Shown: piece after piece, positions 46,701 through 55,216 of the stretch
Layout: each line of letters opens with the position of its first letter
Numbering within the stretch: position 1 is the first letter of the stretch
Assembly (NCBI RefSeq): GCF_014645695.1
Contig: NZ_BMMF01000004.1
Location: forward strand, 7,261-71,260
Origin: Salinarimonas ramus
GTDB taxonomy: Bacteria; Pseudomonadota; Alphaproteobacteria; Rhizobiales; Beijerinckiaceae
Length of the DNA stretch: 64,000 nucleotides
Direction of reading: 5' to 3'
Notes under the pieces: generated by a model
Databases searched by the model: none
What the model saw: only the letters and a program-made list of their open reading frames with translations
What the model was told of the DNA's origin: nothing
Made by a program: the position numbers and the translations under genes

Positions 46701-47491
46701 GTCTGCGCGAGGCGCGCTCGGCGCTCGGCCATTGCGAGAGCGCGCTCGCGGAGGCGATCGGCGAGGGGGCGCCCGAGCAGGACGCCGAAGCAGCCGGCGA
46801 GCACCGGGCCGCGCTCCTCGCCGAGATCGCGGAACTGGACGAGACGCTCGTCGCCGCGCGCGTGGCGCTGGAGCAGGACGACCGCGCCCGCGAGCAGGCG
46901 GGGCGGCTCGAGGACGAGATCGCGGCGGCCGGGGCGGACGAGCTCCTGTGGCGCGAGGTGTCGGACGCGATCGGCTCCGCCGACGGCTCGAAGTTCCGCC
47001 GCTACGCGCAATCGGTGACGCTCGATCATCTCGTGGCGCTGGCGAACCGCCACCTCGACGCGCTCGCCCCGCGCTATCGCCTGGAGCGCGCCGGCGGCGA
47101 GACCGGCACCGGCGGTGGCGATCTCGGCCTGCAGATCCTCGACCGCGAGCTCGGCGACGCGCGCCGCTCCACCCGCTCGCTGTCGGGGGGCGAGCGCTTC
47201 CTGACGTCGCTGGCGCTGGCTCTGGCGCTCTGCTCGCTGGAGGGCCGCGGCTCCTTCGTCGACACGCTGTTCATCGACGAGGGCTTCGGCACGCTGGACG
47301 CGGCGACGCTCGACGTCGCCATCGACGCGCTGGAGACGCTCCAGGCGCAGGGGCGAAAGGTCGGCGTCATCAGCCACGTCGAGGCCATGCACCAGCGCAT
47401 CCCCGTGCAGATCCGCGTGGAGAAGGCCGGCGGCGGGCGCAGCCGCGTGCGGGTGACGGGCGCGGGGCTCGCGCAGCCGGCGATCGGCTGA
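43703..47491 (+). CDS. sbcC: DNA repair ATPase SbcC
   Basis: A 1262-residue Rad50-type ATPase. It begins MRILAIRGENLASLAETFEI, with the Walker A ITGETGAGKSTLLDALCLAL. Very long Ala/Arg/Glu-rich coiled coils flank the zinc hook PCPVCGVPHDEKP near residue 615. The ABC signature is STRSLSGGERFLTSLALALAL and the Walker B TLFIDEGFGTLDAATLDVA. It drives SbcD, whose gene ends 1 bp upstream. It is longer than E. coli SbcC (about 1050), mostly in the coils. Confidence 0.95.
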   Translation: MRILAIRGENLASLAETFEIDFAAAPLAAAGLFAITGETGAGKSTLLDALCLALYDEFPRVKAEGANEQIPDGENAPLAATDPRTILRRGAGRGFAEVDFSARDSVVYRVRCELARARGKATGALQKRGRALWKVLPEGVTEAVASGVVPVRQEVERLTDLTCDQFRRTVLLAQGDFDAFLRADAKERAELLEKITGTEIYATLSRRAFERWRATKQAVDALCARRDGIGLLSPEERAARANAIDDLTQRKARTNAAREALDAVLRRHEAIAAATARRDAASKTVETAQGACDALAEERARYAALERAEPLRSGSERTAEAQRGVAEAQAALETARGEDQAARAALGSAEAAETEAKARAEAAQAACEGFEPLWVRAQTLDDRIVDARALVAKRAGARDTAEAEAARRATAAEAIEMRLATSETEAGALDETLARDADLAPLATRFDELSEALEKRAGFVRETAELERKRDAAAATLDRLAATLAALDAADAADVASRAACAERLATHEAAFAAMDLPAMQARAQALEAADGIAARLAAAAKEAAAAAASQASARTRRDAAASAWKSARDDERGAEATLAELATRAEEVERLGALADATASESARRLRAALVPGEPCPVCGVPHDEKPDSAPDAFVAAIRARRDSLRAEQDAARAALAQARAAAEAAQAEGSRAREAMDVEAARLGEAARAFADAHAAWRALPALDLREPPENVVEAASALAALAEEIARARGAVRESQRRAEALRTEIERERTARDRAASAIEARRNERAGHDRDAGAARETVAHAATRLRDLADRRASIDRAWSRVLAASGITPGDLDRDPTGALRILETRAGDYRARAARREALREAIAADRVAAAAARTSAEGAHEIAAGASAAVTEAEGALSGLVAERGGLLDGEATEAHRTRHRADAATAREAFEKARAACEAARSRVAVAAASLRTGEVALARAAEHRTAAGDAFAAACTTACIAPADAIALLAVPRAERDALRARLAAADEGLREARSALGHCESALAEAIGEGAPEQDAEAAGEHRAALLAEIAELDETLVAARVALEQDDRAREQAGRLEDEIAAAGADELLWREVSDAIGSADGSKFRRYAQSVTLDHLVALANRHLDALAPRYRLERAGGETGTGGGDLGLQILDRELGDARRSTRSLSGGERFLTSLALALALCSLEGRGSFVDTLFIDEGFGTLDAATLDVAIDALETLQAQGRKVGVISHVEAMHQRIPVQIRVEKAGGGRSRVRVTGAGLAQPAIG

Positions 47492-47516
47492 GCGCGAGCC
47501 CCGCGCCTTCGCCCGC

Positions 47517-48617
47517 TCAGGCGGCGGCGCGGGCATCCTCGCCGCGGGCGTAGGCGCGCCCGAAGCGGTTGGCGAGGAAGGCGTCGAGGCGGATGTCCTC
47601 CTGGCGGACGAAGCCCGCCTGCGGCAGCGTGCCCTCCGCGAGAAGGTCGAGCACGGCGCAGATGCCGGACGCCGTCGTGATCTGGATGGCGGAGCGCACA
47701 ATCCCGTTCACGCGCTCGGCGTAGATCTTGCGCGCGAAGGTCTCCTGCACGAGGAGCCCGTCCTTCTTGCCGGAGACGGTGACGAACACGATGACGACGT
47801 CCTGCATCGTCGTGGGAACCGCCTGCTCGAGGATGTCCTTGAGCACGTCGCGCCGCTCGCGCAGGCGCAGATCGTCGAGGAGCGCCTTCATCACGGCGCA
47901 ATGCCCGGGATAGCGGATCGAGCGGTAATTGAGCGTGCGCACCCGTCCGGCCAGCGTCTCGCAGAGCGTGCCGAGCCCGCCCGACGTGTTGAAGGCCTCG
48001 TAGCGCACGCCGTCGAGCGAGAATTCCTCGCGCTCGTCGAGCGCCGCCGCCTGGACGAGCCGCCCGTCGCGGATCGCCTCGCAGGGCTCGATATACTCGT
48101 TGATCACGCCGTCGGTCGACCAGGTGAGATTGTAGTTGAGCGCGTTGGTCGGGAATTGCGGCAGCGCGCCCACGCGCAGCTTCACCTCGTCGAGCGTGTC
48201 GAAGCCGGATGCGAGATCGTTGGCGACGATGGAGATGAAGCCCGGCGCGAGCCCGCATTGCGGGATGAAGGCGCTCGTCGCGCCCTCGGCGAGCGCCTTG
48301 ACGCGCCGCGTCGTCGCCACGTCCTCGGTGAGGTCGAGATAGTGCGTGCCGGTCGCCGCGGCCGCGTCGGCGATGGGCGCGGTCAGCTGGAAGGGCGCCG
48401 CCGAGACGACGGCGAAGGCGCCCGACAGGCGCGCGCGCAGCGCCTCCCAGTCGGTGATGTCGAGGGCGGCGGGCACGACGGCCGTGTCCTGCGTGGCGCG
48501 GGCGAGCGCGGTGCGGTCGCGATCGGCCAAGGTGACGGAATAATCCCCCGTCTCGGCGAGCATGCGGGCGACGATGCGGCCGATCTTGCCGGCTCCGACG
48601 ACGACGATGTCCTTCAT
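47517..48617 (-). CDS. saccharopine dehydrogenase-family oxidoreductase
   Basis: A 366-residue NAD(P)-dependent enzyme. It begins MKDIVVVGAGKIGRIVARML (Rossmann) and has VVSAAPFQLTAPIADAAAA, HYLDLTEDVATTRRV, PQCGLAPGFISIVANDLA and RYPGHCAVMKALLDDL. This length and layout match alphaproteobacterial saccharopine/lysine dehydrogenase-like proteins, some of which are lysine 6-dehydrogenases. The divergent Lrp-family regulator 116 bp away supports a role in amino-acid breakdown, lysine being the first guess. Confidence 0.85.
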   Translation of the reverse strand: MKDIVVVGAGKIGRIVARMLAETGDYSVTLADRDRTALARATQDTAVVPAALDITDWEALRARLSGAFAVVSAAPFQLTAPIADAAAATGTHYLDLTEDVATTRRVKALAEGATSAFIPQCGLAPGFISIVANDLASGFDTLDEVKLRVGALPQFPTNALNYNLTWSTDGVINEYIEPCEAIRDGRLVQAAALDEREEFSLDGVRYEAFNTSGGLGTLCETLAGRVRTLNYRSIRYPGHCAVMKALLDDLRLRERRDVLKDILEQAVPTTMQDVVIVFVTVSGKKDGLLVQETFARKIYAERVNGIVRSAIQITTASGICAVLDLLAEGTLPQAGFVRQEDIRLDAFLANRFGRAYARGEDARAAA

Positions 48618-48674
48618 TGCGTGCTCCCGAGACGCTGCGTTCCTGGCTCGAGCACCAGCTTACGCTTCCCCCGC

Positions 48675-48699
48675 CGCGGAAACGACGCTACGTTCCGCG
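48675..48699. promoter_or_regulatory. inverted repeat in the divergent Lrp promoter region
   Basis: CGCGGAAACG and CGTTCCGCG form an inverted repeat with a 6-base centre (one extra A in the left arm), lying between the two divergent starts. It could be an operator for the Lrp-family regulator. Confidence 0.4.
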
Positions 48700-48733
48700 C
48701 GATCCGATCACCCGTCCGGACGATCCGACGATC

Positions 48734-49174
48734 ATGCTCGACGAAACGACGACACAGAAGGACCGCGCGCTCATCGCGCTCCTGCGCGAGAACGCCCGCG
48801 CCTCCACCGCCGAGATCGCGCGGCGGCTGGGCGTCTCGCGCACGACGGTGCAGAGCCGCATCGAGCGGCTGGAGCGGGCGGGGATCGTCGTCGGCTACAC
48901 GGCGCGGCTCGCGGCGGATTACGAGGCGGGGCTCGTGCGCGCCCACGTGATGATCGTCGCCGCGCCCAAGCTCGCGCCGGCCGTGACGAAGGCGCTCGCC
49001 GCCATGCCGGAGCTGCGCCGGCTGCTCTCCGTGTCGGGCGCCTTCGACATGATCGCGGAGGTCGCCGCCGAGAGCGTGGCCGCGCTCGACGCCGTCATCG
49101 ACCGCATCGGCGCGCTTGACGGCGTCGAGCGCACGCAGACGAGCGTGGTTCTGTCCACACGCTTCGAGCGATGA
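48734..49174 (+). CDS. Lrp/AsnC-family transcriptional regulator
   Basis: A 146-residue regulator. The N-terminal winged helix reads KDRALIALLRENARASTAEIARRLGVSRTTVQSRIERLE across its length. A RAM-type effector domain follows (RAHVMIVAAPKLAPAVTKAL, LLSVSGAFDMIAEV). The ATG at 48734 starts the family domain; a frame open to 48617 overlaps the neighbour's promoter. It is divergent from the saccharopine-dehydrogenase-type gene and 85 bp before an aminotransferase, either of which it may control. Confidence 0.92.
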   Translation: MLDETTTQKDRALIALLRENARASTAEIARRLGVSRTTVQSRIERLERAGIVVGYTARLAADYEAGLVRAHVMIVAAPKLAPAVTKALAAMPELRRLLSVSGAFDMIAEVAAESVAALDAVIDRIGALDGVERTQTSVVLSTRFER

Positions 49175-49259
49175 GGCGCGCGACGAGGAGGCTGGCGTCG
49201 CACGCCCGCTTGCGCTCTTTATGCGAGGGTCCGTCACGCACCGTTCCCGAAGAGACCCG

Positions 49260-50420
49260 ATGCCGCCCCGCCTCTCCCCCACCATCGCCGCCATCCAGTC
49301 CCCGCCGATCCCCGCCGCGCAGGGCTGGGCGCGGGCCTATGGCGGCGCGCGCGGGCCGCTGATCGATCTCTCCCAGGCGGCGCCCGGCGGCGCGCCGCAT
49401 CCCGATCTCCTGGCGCGGCTCGCGCAGGCCGCCGGCTCGGCCGACGCGGCGCGTTACGGGCCGATCCTCGGCGACGAGATCCTGCGCGCCGCGCTCGCGC
49501 AGGACGTGGCGCGGCTCTATGGCGGCCGGGTCGAAGCGGGCGAGGTCGCGATCACGGCGGGCTGCAACGCGGCCTTCGTCACGACGATGCTCGCGATCTG
49601 CGCGCCGGGCGAGACCGTGCTCCTGCCGACGCCGTGGTACTTCAACCACGAGATGTCGCTCGCCATGCTCGGCATGGTGCCGCGCGCGCTGCCCTGCCGG
49701 GCCGACGACGGCTTCGTGCCGCGCGTCGCGGACGCGCACGCGCTCCTCGACGAGAGCGTACGCGCCATCGTGCTGGTGACGCCCAACAACCCGACGGGCG
49801 CCATCTACCCGCCCGAGACGATCGCCGCCTTCGCCGATCTCGCCCGCAGCCGGGGGATCTGGCTCGTGATCGACGAGACCTATCGCGACTTCCTACCCTC
49901 GGGCACGGGCGCGCCGCACGGGCTCTTCGCGCAGGAGGGCGGGCGCGAGGGCGTCGTCCATCTCTACTCGTTCTCGAAGAGCTACGCCGTGCCCGGGCAT
50001 CGGCTCGGCGCGCTGATCGCCGGTCCCGAGATGATCGAGGCCGCGGGAAAGATCCTCGACAACGTCCAGATCTGCCCCGCCCGCGCCGGCCAGTCCGCCG
50101 TGGCGTGGGCGATCGACGCGCTGCGCCCCTGGCGCGAGGAGGCGCGCGCGACGCTGGAAGGCCGCGCGGACGCCTTCGCCGCGGCGCTCGCTCCCCTCCC
50201 CGGCTGGGAGATCGCCTCGATCGGCCCCTATTTCGCCTACGTTCGCCACCCCTGGCACGGCATTCCCGCCACTGACGCCGCCCGGCGCCTCGCGGCGGAA
50301 CGCGGCGTGCTGATGCTGCCGGGCAGCTTCTTCGGGCCGGGGCAGGAGGACCATCTGCGCGTCGCCTTCGCGAACGTCGACGCGCAGCGGCTCGGCGAGC
50401 TCGGCGAGCGGCTCGCCTAA
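49260..50420 (+). CDS. PLP-dependent aminotransferase, class I/II
   Basis: A 386-residue fold-type I aminotransferase. Seen in order: YGPILGDEILRAALA, ITAGCNAAFVTTMLA, VTPNNPTGAIYPP, LVIDETYRDFLP and YSFSKSYAVPGHRLGALI, with the PLP-binding Lys in SFSKS. The substrate is unknown. The ATG at 49260 fits the family; an in-frame ATG at 49221 could add 13 residues. It follows the Lrp gene and converges with fbpB, the 3' ends overlapping by 4 bp. Confidence 0.88.
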   Translation: MPPRLSPTIAAIQSPPIPAAQGWARAYGGARGPLIDLSQAAPGGAPHPDLLARLAQAAGSADAARYGPILGDEILRAALAQDVARLYGGRVEAGEVAITAGCNAAFVTTMLAICAPGETVLLPTPWYFNHEMSLAMLGMVPRALPCRADDGFVPRVADAHALLDESVRAIVLVTPNNPTGAIYPPETIAAFADLARSRGIWLVIDETYRDFLPSGTGAPHGLFAQEGGREGVVHLYSFSKSYAVPGHRLGALIAGPEMIEAAGKILDNVQICPARAGQSAVAWAIDALRPWREEARATLEGRADAFAAALAPLPGWEIASIGPYFAYVRHPWHGIPATDAARRLAAERGVLMLPGSFFGPGQEDHLRVAFANVDAQRLGELGERLA

Positions 50421-52156
50421 CGCGCGCCCTCGCCCTTGGCGATCATGCGCATCAGCAGCAGCACCGGGATGATCCCCACGGCGACGATGGCGAGCGCCCC
50501 CGTCGCCGCCTGGGCGAGGCGCTCGTCGGAGGCGAGCTGGTAGACGCGCACCGCCAGCGTATCGAAATTGAAGGGCCGCACGATCAGCGTCGCAGGCAAT
50601 TCCTTCAGCACGTCCACGAACACGATGAGCGCCGCCGTGATCAGCGAGCCGCGCAGCAGCGGCGCATGGACGTGCGCGACGACGCCGCCGGGCTTCTCGC
50701 CGAGCATGCGCGCCGCGTCGTCCATCGTGCGCGGGATCTTGAGGAAGCCCGCCTCCACCGATCCGTAGGCGATGGCGAGGAAGCGCACGAGATAGGCGAA
50801 CAGCACGGCGACGACGGTGCCCGACAGCAGCAGCCCCGTGGAGACGCCGAAGGTCTCGCGGAAGACGCCGTCCACCGCGTTGTCGAAGGCGCCGAGCGGG
50901 GCGAGGACGCCGACCGCCACCACGGTGCCCGGCACGGCGTAGCCGATCGTCGAGACGCGCACGAGGGCGCGCAGGGGCTTCGCCCGGGAGAGGCGCGTGG
51001 CGTAGGCGAGCAGGATCGCGACGCCGACGAGCAGCACGGCCGCGAAAGCGGCGAGCGTCAGCGAGTTCGCGGCATAGCGCCAGAAGCGCTCGCTCATGAA
51101 CGGGTCGCCGCCGATCAGGTGCAGGCGGATCAGGATCAGAACCGGCGCGACGAAGCCCGCCACGACCGGCAGCGCGCAGGCGAGGAAGGCGAGCACGGCG
51201 CGCCAGCCGCGCAGGCGGAAGGCGGGGGACTTGCGCGCGCCGCGCCCCACCTGCGTGTAGCGCTGCGCGCCCCGCGCATGGAGCTCCAGCGCGATCAGCA
51301 CGAGCACGAAGACGAGAAGCCCAGTCGCCAGCTGCGCCGCCGCCGTCTGATCGCCCATGCCGAACCAGGTGCGGTAGATCGCCGTCGTGAAGGTGCGTAC
51401 GCCGTAATATTGCATCGTGCCGAAATCGGCGAGCGCCTCCATCAGCGCGAGCGCGACGCCCGCCGCGATGGCGGGACGGGCGAGGGGCAGAGCGACCCGC
51501 GCGAAGGCGCTCCACGGACCGTGGCCGAGCGCGCGCGAGGCGTCGAACGCGTTCGCCGTCTGCTCCAGGAAGGCTGCGCGGGCGAGGAGGTAGACGTAGG
51601 GGTAGAGCACCATCGTGAGCATCACGCTCACGCCCCAGACATTGTAGACGTCCGGGAACCAGTAGTCGCGCGGGCTCGTCCAGCCGAAGAGCGTCCGCAG
51701 GCTCGTCTGCAGCGGCCCGGCGAAGGCGAGGAAATCGGCGTAGGCGTAGCCGATGATGTAGCCGGGGATGGCGAGCGGCAGGAGCAGCAGCCAGACGAAG
51801 GCGCGCGAGAACGGGAAGCGGCACTGCGTCACGAGCCAAGCGCTCACGACGCCGATCGAGGACGTGCCGAGACCGACGACGAGAACCAGGATGCCGGTAT
51901 TGGCCAGAAGGTCCGGCAGGATGGTGGACGCGAGATGCGCCATCACCTCCGTACGCGGCGAGAACAGGCTCGACGCCACGGACAGGATCGGCAGGAGCAC
52001 GAGGCCGGCGACGAGCGTCGTCGCCACGACGAGAAGGAAGGGTGCACCCGAACGGCGACGCCCCCGCCGCGATGCGGCGAGGGCGGGGTTCGCTCTCGCG
52101 ATGCCCATCGCGACGGGGGACGAAGCCCCCGCCGCCGCTGGTTCCCGACCGTGCAT
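50417..52156 (-). CDS. fbpB: ferric iron ABC importer, fused permease
   Basis: A 579-residue permease with two homologous halves, each with a binding-protein-dependent transport domain and an EAA-type loop (NAFDASRALGHGPWSAFARV and TMDDAARMLGEKPGGVVAHV). About 12 membrane helices are visible. The fused FbpB/SfuB form is typical of ferric-ion importers. Its ATG at 52156 shares a base with the fbpA stop (TGATG). No ATP-binding gene (fbpC) follows; the next gene is a convergent aminotransferase. Confidence 0.9.
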   Translation of the reverse strand: MHGREPAAAGASSPVAMGIARANPALAASRRGRRRSGAPFLLVVATTLVAGLVLLPILSVASSLFSPRTEVMAHLASTILPDLLANTGILVLVVGLGTSSIGVVSAWLVTQCRFPFSRAFVWLLLLPLAIPGYIIGYAYADFLAFAGPLQTSLRTLFGWTSPRDYWFPDVYNVWGVSVMLTMVLYPYVYLLARAAFLEQTANAFDASRALGHGPWSAFARVALPLARPAIAAGVALALMEALADFGTMQYYGVRTFTTAIYRTWFGMGDQTAAAQLATGLLVFVLVLIALELHARGAQRYTQVGRGARKSPAFRLRGWRAVLAFLACALPVVAGFVAPVLILIRLHLIGGDPFMSERFWRYAANSLTLAAFAAVLLVGVAILLAYATRLSRAKPLRALVRVSTIGYAVPGTVVAVGVLAPLGAFDNAVDGVFRETFGVSTGLLLSGTVVAVLFAYLVRFLAIAYGSVEAGFLKIPRTMDDAARMLGEKPGGVVAHVHAPLLRGSLITAALIVFVDVLKELPATLIVRPFNFDTLAVRVYQLASDERLAQAATGALAIVAVGIIPVLLLMRMIAKGEGAR

Positions 52157-53196
52157 CACTTCCAGCCGGCGCGGTCCATGATCATCAGGGCGTCGGCGTT
52201 GTTCTGCGCGAAGGTCTCGGCGGAGAGGTCGTCCTCCTGGAACTCGCCGAGCGTCTGGATCCACTCGGGAGCCGCGACGCCCTCGACGACCGGGTACTCG
52301 CTGTTGCCCTCGGCGAAATAGGCCTGGGCCGAGTCGGAGGCGAGGTACTCGAGGAAGAGCTTGGCCGCCTCGGGGTTGGGCGCGTTCGCCGCGACGCCGC
52401 CGCCGGAGATGTTCACGTGGGTGCCACGGCCGTCCTGGTTCGGGAAGACGACGCAGATCTGCTCTGCCACCGCGCGATCCTCGGGGTTCTCCGAGCGGAT
52501 CAGGTTGCCGAGATAGTAGGTGTTGGAGATCGCGAGATCGCCCTCGCCGGCCGCGACCGCGCGGATCTGGTCGGTGTCGCCGCCGCGGGGCTCGCGAGCG
52601 AAGTTCTCGGCGAGCCCGCGGGCCCACTCCTCCGTCGCCTCGGGACCGAGCGCCGCGAGGATCGAGCCGGTCAGCGACTGGCTGTAGATGTTGGTCGAGG
52701 AGCGGCTGAGCACGCGGCCCTCCCACTCGTCGTCCGCGAGCGCCTCGTAGGTCTGCGGCGGGTTCTCGACGCGATCGCAGGCGTACATGATCACGCGGGC
52801 GCGCTTGGAGAAGCCGAACCAGAAGTTCTCGGGATCCTGCAGGTAGTCGGGGACGCGCTCCTCGAGCACCTCGGAATCGACCGGCTGGAACAGGCCCGCC
52901 TGCTGAGCGCGCTCGAGGCGGCCGGCGTCGACGGTCAGGAGCACGTCGGCCGGGGAATTCGCGCCCTCGGCGATCATGCGCTCGATGAGCTCGTCGGCGC
53001 CCGCCTCTATGCGGTTGATGGTGATGCCCGTCTGCTCGGTGAAGTTCTCGTAGAGCGCCTCGTCGGTGTCGTAATGGCGCGACGAATAGAGGTTGAGCTC
53101 ACCCTGCGCGGCGGCGAGCGTCGGCACGCCGACGAGGCCGGCGGCGAGGACGGTCCCGAGCAGAAGGGTGCGGCGAGCGTGCGAGGCGTTGCTCAT
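52156..53196 (-). CDS. fbpA: ferric iron-binding periplasmic protein
   Basis: A 346-residue binding protein with signal peptide MSNASHARRTLLLGTVLAAG and cleavage after AAAQ near residue 31. The mature part begins ELNLYSSRHYDTDEALYENF. The Tyr pair in ISNTYYLGNLIRS is the ferric-binding signature of FbpA/FutA proteins. Two candidate Irr-type elements lie 140-190 bp upstream, supporting iron control. fbpB is coupled to its stop. Confidence 0.92.
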   Translation of the reverse strand: MSNASHARRTLLLGTVLAAGLVGVPTLAAAQGELNLYSSRHYDTDEALYENFTEQTGITINRIEAGADELIERMIAEGANSPADVLLTVDAGRLERAQQAGLFQPVDSEVLEERVPDYLQDPENFWFGFSKRARVIMYACDRVENPPQTYEALADDEWEGRVLSRSSTNIYSQSLTGSILAALGPEATEEWARGLAENFAREPRGGDTDQIRAVAAGEGDLAISNTYYLGNLIRSENPEDRAVAEQICVVFPNQDGRGTHVNISGGGVAANAPNPEAAKLFLEYLASDSAQAYFAEGNSEYPVVEGVAAPEWIQTLGEFQEDDLSAETFAQNNADALMIMDRAGWK

Positions 53197-53335
53197 GACG
53201 ATGATCTCTCCCTGTGCCGGGCGGTCAAGGCGCCCGGATGAAGACTTTCGCGGGCCGTCGCGGCGCCCGGAGCGCGCAACGGCGACGGGCGCTAAAAAGG
53301 CTATTCGCGCGAAGACGTCAAGCAGGAAAACGAAG

Positions 53336-53352
53336 CTTAGAATCGTTCGAGA
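53336..53352. promoter_or_regulatory. candidate iron-control element 1 (Irr-type)
   Basis: CTTAGAATCGTTCGAGA closely follows the alphaproteobacterial iron control element TTTAGAA-xx-TTCTAAA in its left half and centre. It lies about 140 bp upstream of the fbpA start. Confidence 0.5.
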
Positions 53353-53366
53353 GATGGTTCATCCAG

Positions 53367-53383
53367 TTGAGAATCGCTCTAAA
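53367..53383. promoter_or_regulatory. candidate iron-control element 2 (Irr-type)
   Basis: TTGAGAATCGCTCTAAA has half-sites TTGAGAA and, on the other strand, TTTAGAG around a 3-base centre, a close match to the Irr box. It is spaced 31 bp from element 1, three helical turns, which would place both on one face of the DNA. Confidence 0.55.
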
Positions 53384-53431
53384 GTATAGATCTCGCAAGT
53401 GCAGTGAAGACATCGTTCAGTACAGTCACGT

Positions 53432-54670
53432 TCATCGCCGGAAACGCGCGATGGAGTACGGCTCCATGTCGACATCCCCGGTGTCGCCGGACAGGAGCCC
53501 TGCGACGAGGCGTCCCGTCGTCGCCGATTGCGTGAGCCCGAGATGACCGTGGCCGAAGGCGTAGATGACGCGGCCCTTGCCCGGGGACCAGCCGATCACC
53601 GGCAGGCCGTCGGGCGTCGAGGGCCGCTGGCCCATCCAGCGCGTCGCCTCGCTCGTGTCGAGATCGGGCAGGTAGATCTTGGCGAGCCGCGCCAGCGCGT
53701 CGGCCCGCGCGAGGCGCGCCGGCGCGTCGAGACCGGCGAACTCCGCCGCGCCGCCGATGCGCAGGCCGATCGCGAGGGGCGTCGCCACGAACTTGCGCTC
53801 GGCGAAGACCAGCTGGCGGGTGAGCGACACGTTCGGCCGGGGGATCGTGACGTTGTAGCCGCGCTCGGATTCGAGCAGCGCCCGATCGCCGACGCTCTCC
53901 GCGAGCCGCGCCGACCAGGCGCCCGCCGCGACGACGACGATGTCGGCATCCCCCGCGCTCCCGTCGGCGAGCATGATGCGCACGCGGTCGAGGCCGGGCT
54001 CGAGCGCCGTCGCCTCGGCTTCGTGGAAGGGCACCTCGCGCTCGCGCAGCCAGCGCTCGAGCCCCTCGACGACGCGGCGCGGATCGGCGACGAGGGACCA
54101 GCTGGGATCGTAGACGGCCTTGACCACGCGGGTCGAGATCGCCGGCTCCATCGCCCGCGCCTCGTCGCCGCTGAGGGCCTCGGTGGGAAAGCCGTGCTCG
54201 GCGCGCCGCGTCCAGTCTGCGCGATCGGCCTCGAAGCCGGCTTCGCTCTCGTAGAGCGTGAGCGCCCCGTCGCGGCGCAGGTCGCCGGGAAGCCCGACCT
54301 CCGCGAGGAGATCGGCCATGTCCTCGGTGGCGCGCCGGCCGATGGCGGCGTTGGCCGTGCTGATCCGGGCGATCTCCTCGGGCCTGCCGGTCGCGAGGAA
54401 GCGCCGCAGCCAGGGCAGGAGCTTCAAGGCGTGCCCAGGCCGGACGGAGAGGGGGCCCAGCGGATCGACGAGCCAGCGCGGCACCTGCTTCCAGATGCCG
54501 GGCGCGGAGGCGGGCGCGAGCTCGCTCACGGCCAGACCGCCGGCATTGCCGAAGGAGGCACGGTCGCCGTCGACCGCGCGCTCGACGACCCGAACCGCGT
54601 GCCCGTCCTTCACGAGCGCACGGGCGCAAGCCAGGCCGACGACGCCGGCGCCGATGACGACGATACGCAC
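53432..54670 (-). CDS. DadA-like FAD-dependent amino-acid dehydrogenase
   Basis: A 412-residue FAD oxidoreductase of the DAO/DadA family, probably oxidising D-amino acids to keto acids. It begins MRIVVIGAGVVGLACARALV (dinucleotide fold) and has SFGNAGGLAVSELAPASAPG, the DadA hallmark. The C-terminal block is RWMGQRPSTPDGLPVIG and YAFGHGHLGLTQSATTGRLV. It lies 105 bp after ridA on the same strand. RidA detoxifies imines made by such enzymes, so the link may be functional. Confidence 0.9.
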   Translation of the reverse strand: MRIVVIGAGVVGLACARALVKDGHAVRVVERAVDGDRASFGNAGGLAVSELAPASAPGIWKQVPRWLVDPLGPLSVRPGHALKLLPWLRRFLATGRPEEIARISTANAAIGRRATEDMADLLAEVGLPGDLRRDGALTLYESEAGFEADRADWTRRAEHGFPTEALSGDEARAMEPAISTRVVKAVYDPSWSLVADPRRVVEGLERWLREREVPFHEAEATALEPGLDRVRIMLADGSAGDADIVVVAAGAWSARLAESVGDRALLESERGYNVTIPRPNVSLTRQLVFAERKFVATPLAIGLRIGGAAEFAGLDAPARLARADALARLAKIYLPDLDTSEATRWMGQRPSTPDGLPVIGWSPGKGRVIYAFGHGHLGLTQSATTGRLVAGLLSGDTGDVDMEPYSIARFRR

Positions 54671-54775
54671 GTGATCATCCTCGAGCGCGCATTCGGGGGG
54701 CGCGCGCCTCGCACGGCGAAGATGCTGCGCTCGACGAGGATGCGTGTCAAATGGGCACGGACACCGACGTTCTGC

Positions 54776-55216
54776 TTACGCGGGCACCACAGCCGTCGCC
54801 TCGATCTCCACGAGTGCCGCCTTTTCGACGAGCCGGACGACCTGAACGAGCGCCATGGCCGGATAATGCGGCCCGATGACGTCCCGATAGGCACGCCCGA
54901 GATCGCGCTGGCAGGCGAGGTAGGCGTCCATGTCGGTCACGTACCAGGTCATGCGCACGAGATGGCGCGGCCCGGCGCCGGCCTCCTTCAGGATGGCGAC
55001 GATGTTCTCCAGAGCCTGGCGCGTCTGGGCGACGAAACCCTCGGGAAACCGGCCCTCCACGTCCCATCCGACGACGCCGCCGGTGACGACGAGGGTGCCC
55101 GTCGCGGCCATGCCGTTGGCGTAGCCCTTGGGCGCCGGCCAGCCCGCCGGCTGCAGCGTCCGCGGCCCGTCCTGCGCGCCTCCCTCCCCCATCAGACGCT
55201 CACGCGGACCGGTCAT
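54776..55216 (-). CDS. RidA-family protein
   Basis: A 146-residue RidA/YjgF-type protein. RidA proteins hydrolyse reactive enamine/imine intermediates. It has PAPKGYANGMAATGTLVVTGG, TRQALENIVAILKEAG and MTWYVTDMDAYLACQRDLG. The C terminus IEATAVVPA is usual for the family, while the key Arg position near MALVQVVRLVEKAALVEIEA reads VQVVRL. The ATG at 55216 overlaps the thioesterase stop (ATGA). RidA members regularly accompany 2-aminobenzoyl-CoA pathway genes. Confidence 0.85.
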   Translation of the reverse strand: MTGPRERLMGEGGAQDGPRTLQPAGWPAPKGYANGMAATGTLVVTGGVVGWDVEGRFPEGFVAQTRQALENIVAILKEAGAGPRHLVRMTWYVTDMDAYLACQRDLGRAYRDVIGPHYPAMALVQVVRLVEKAALVEIEATAVVPA

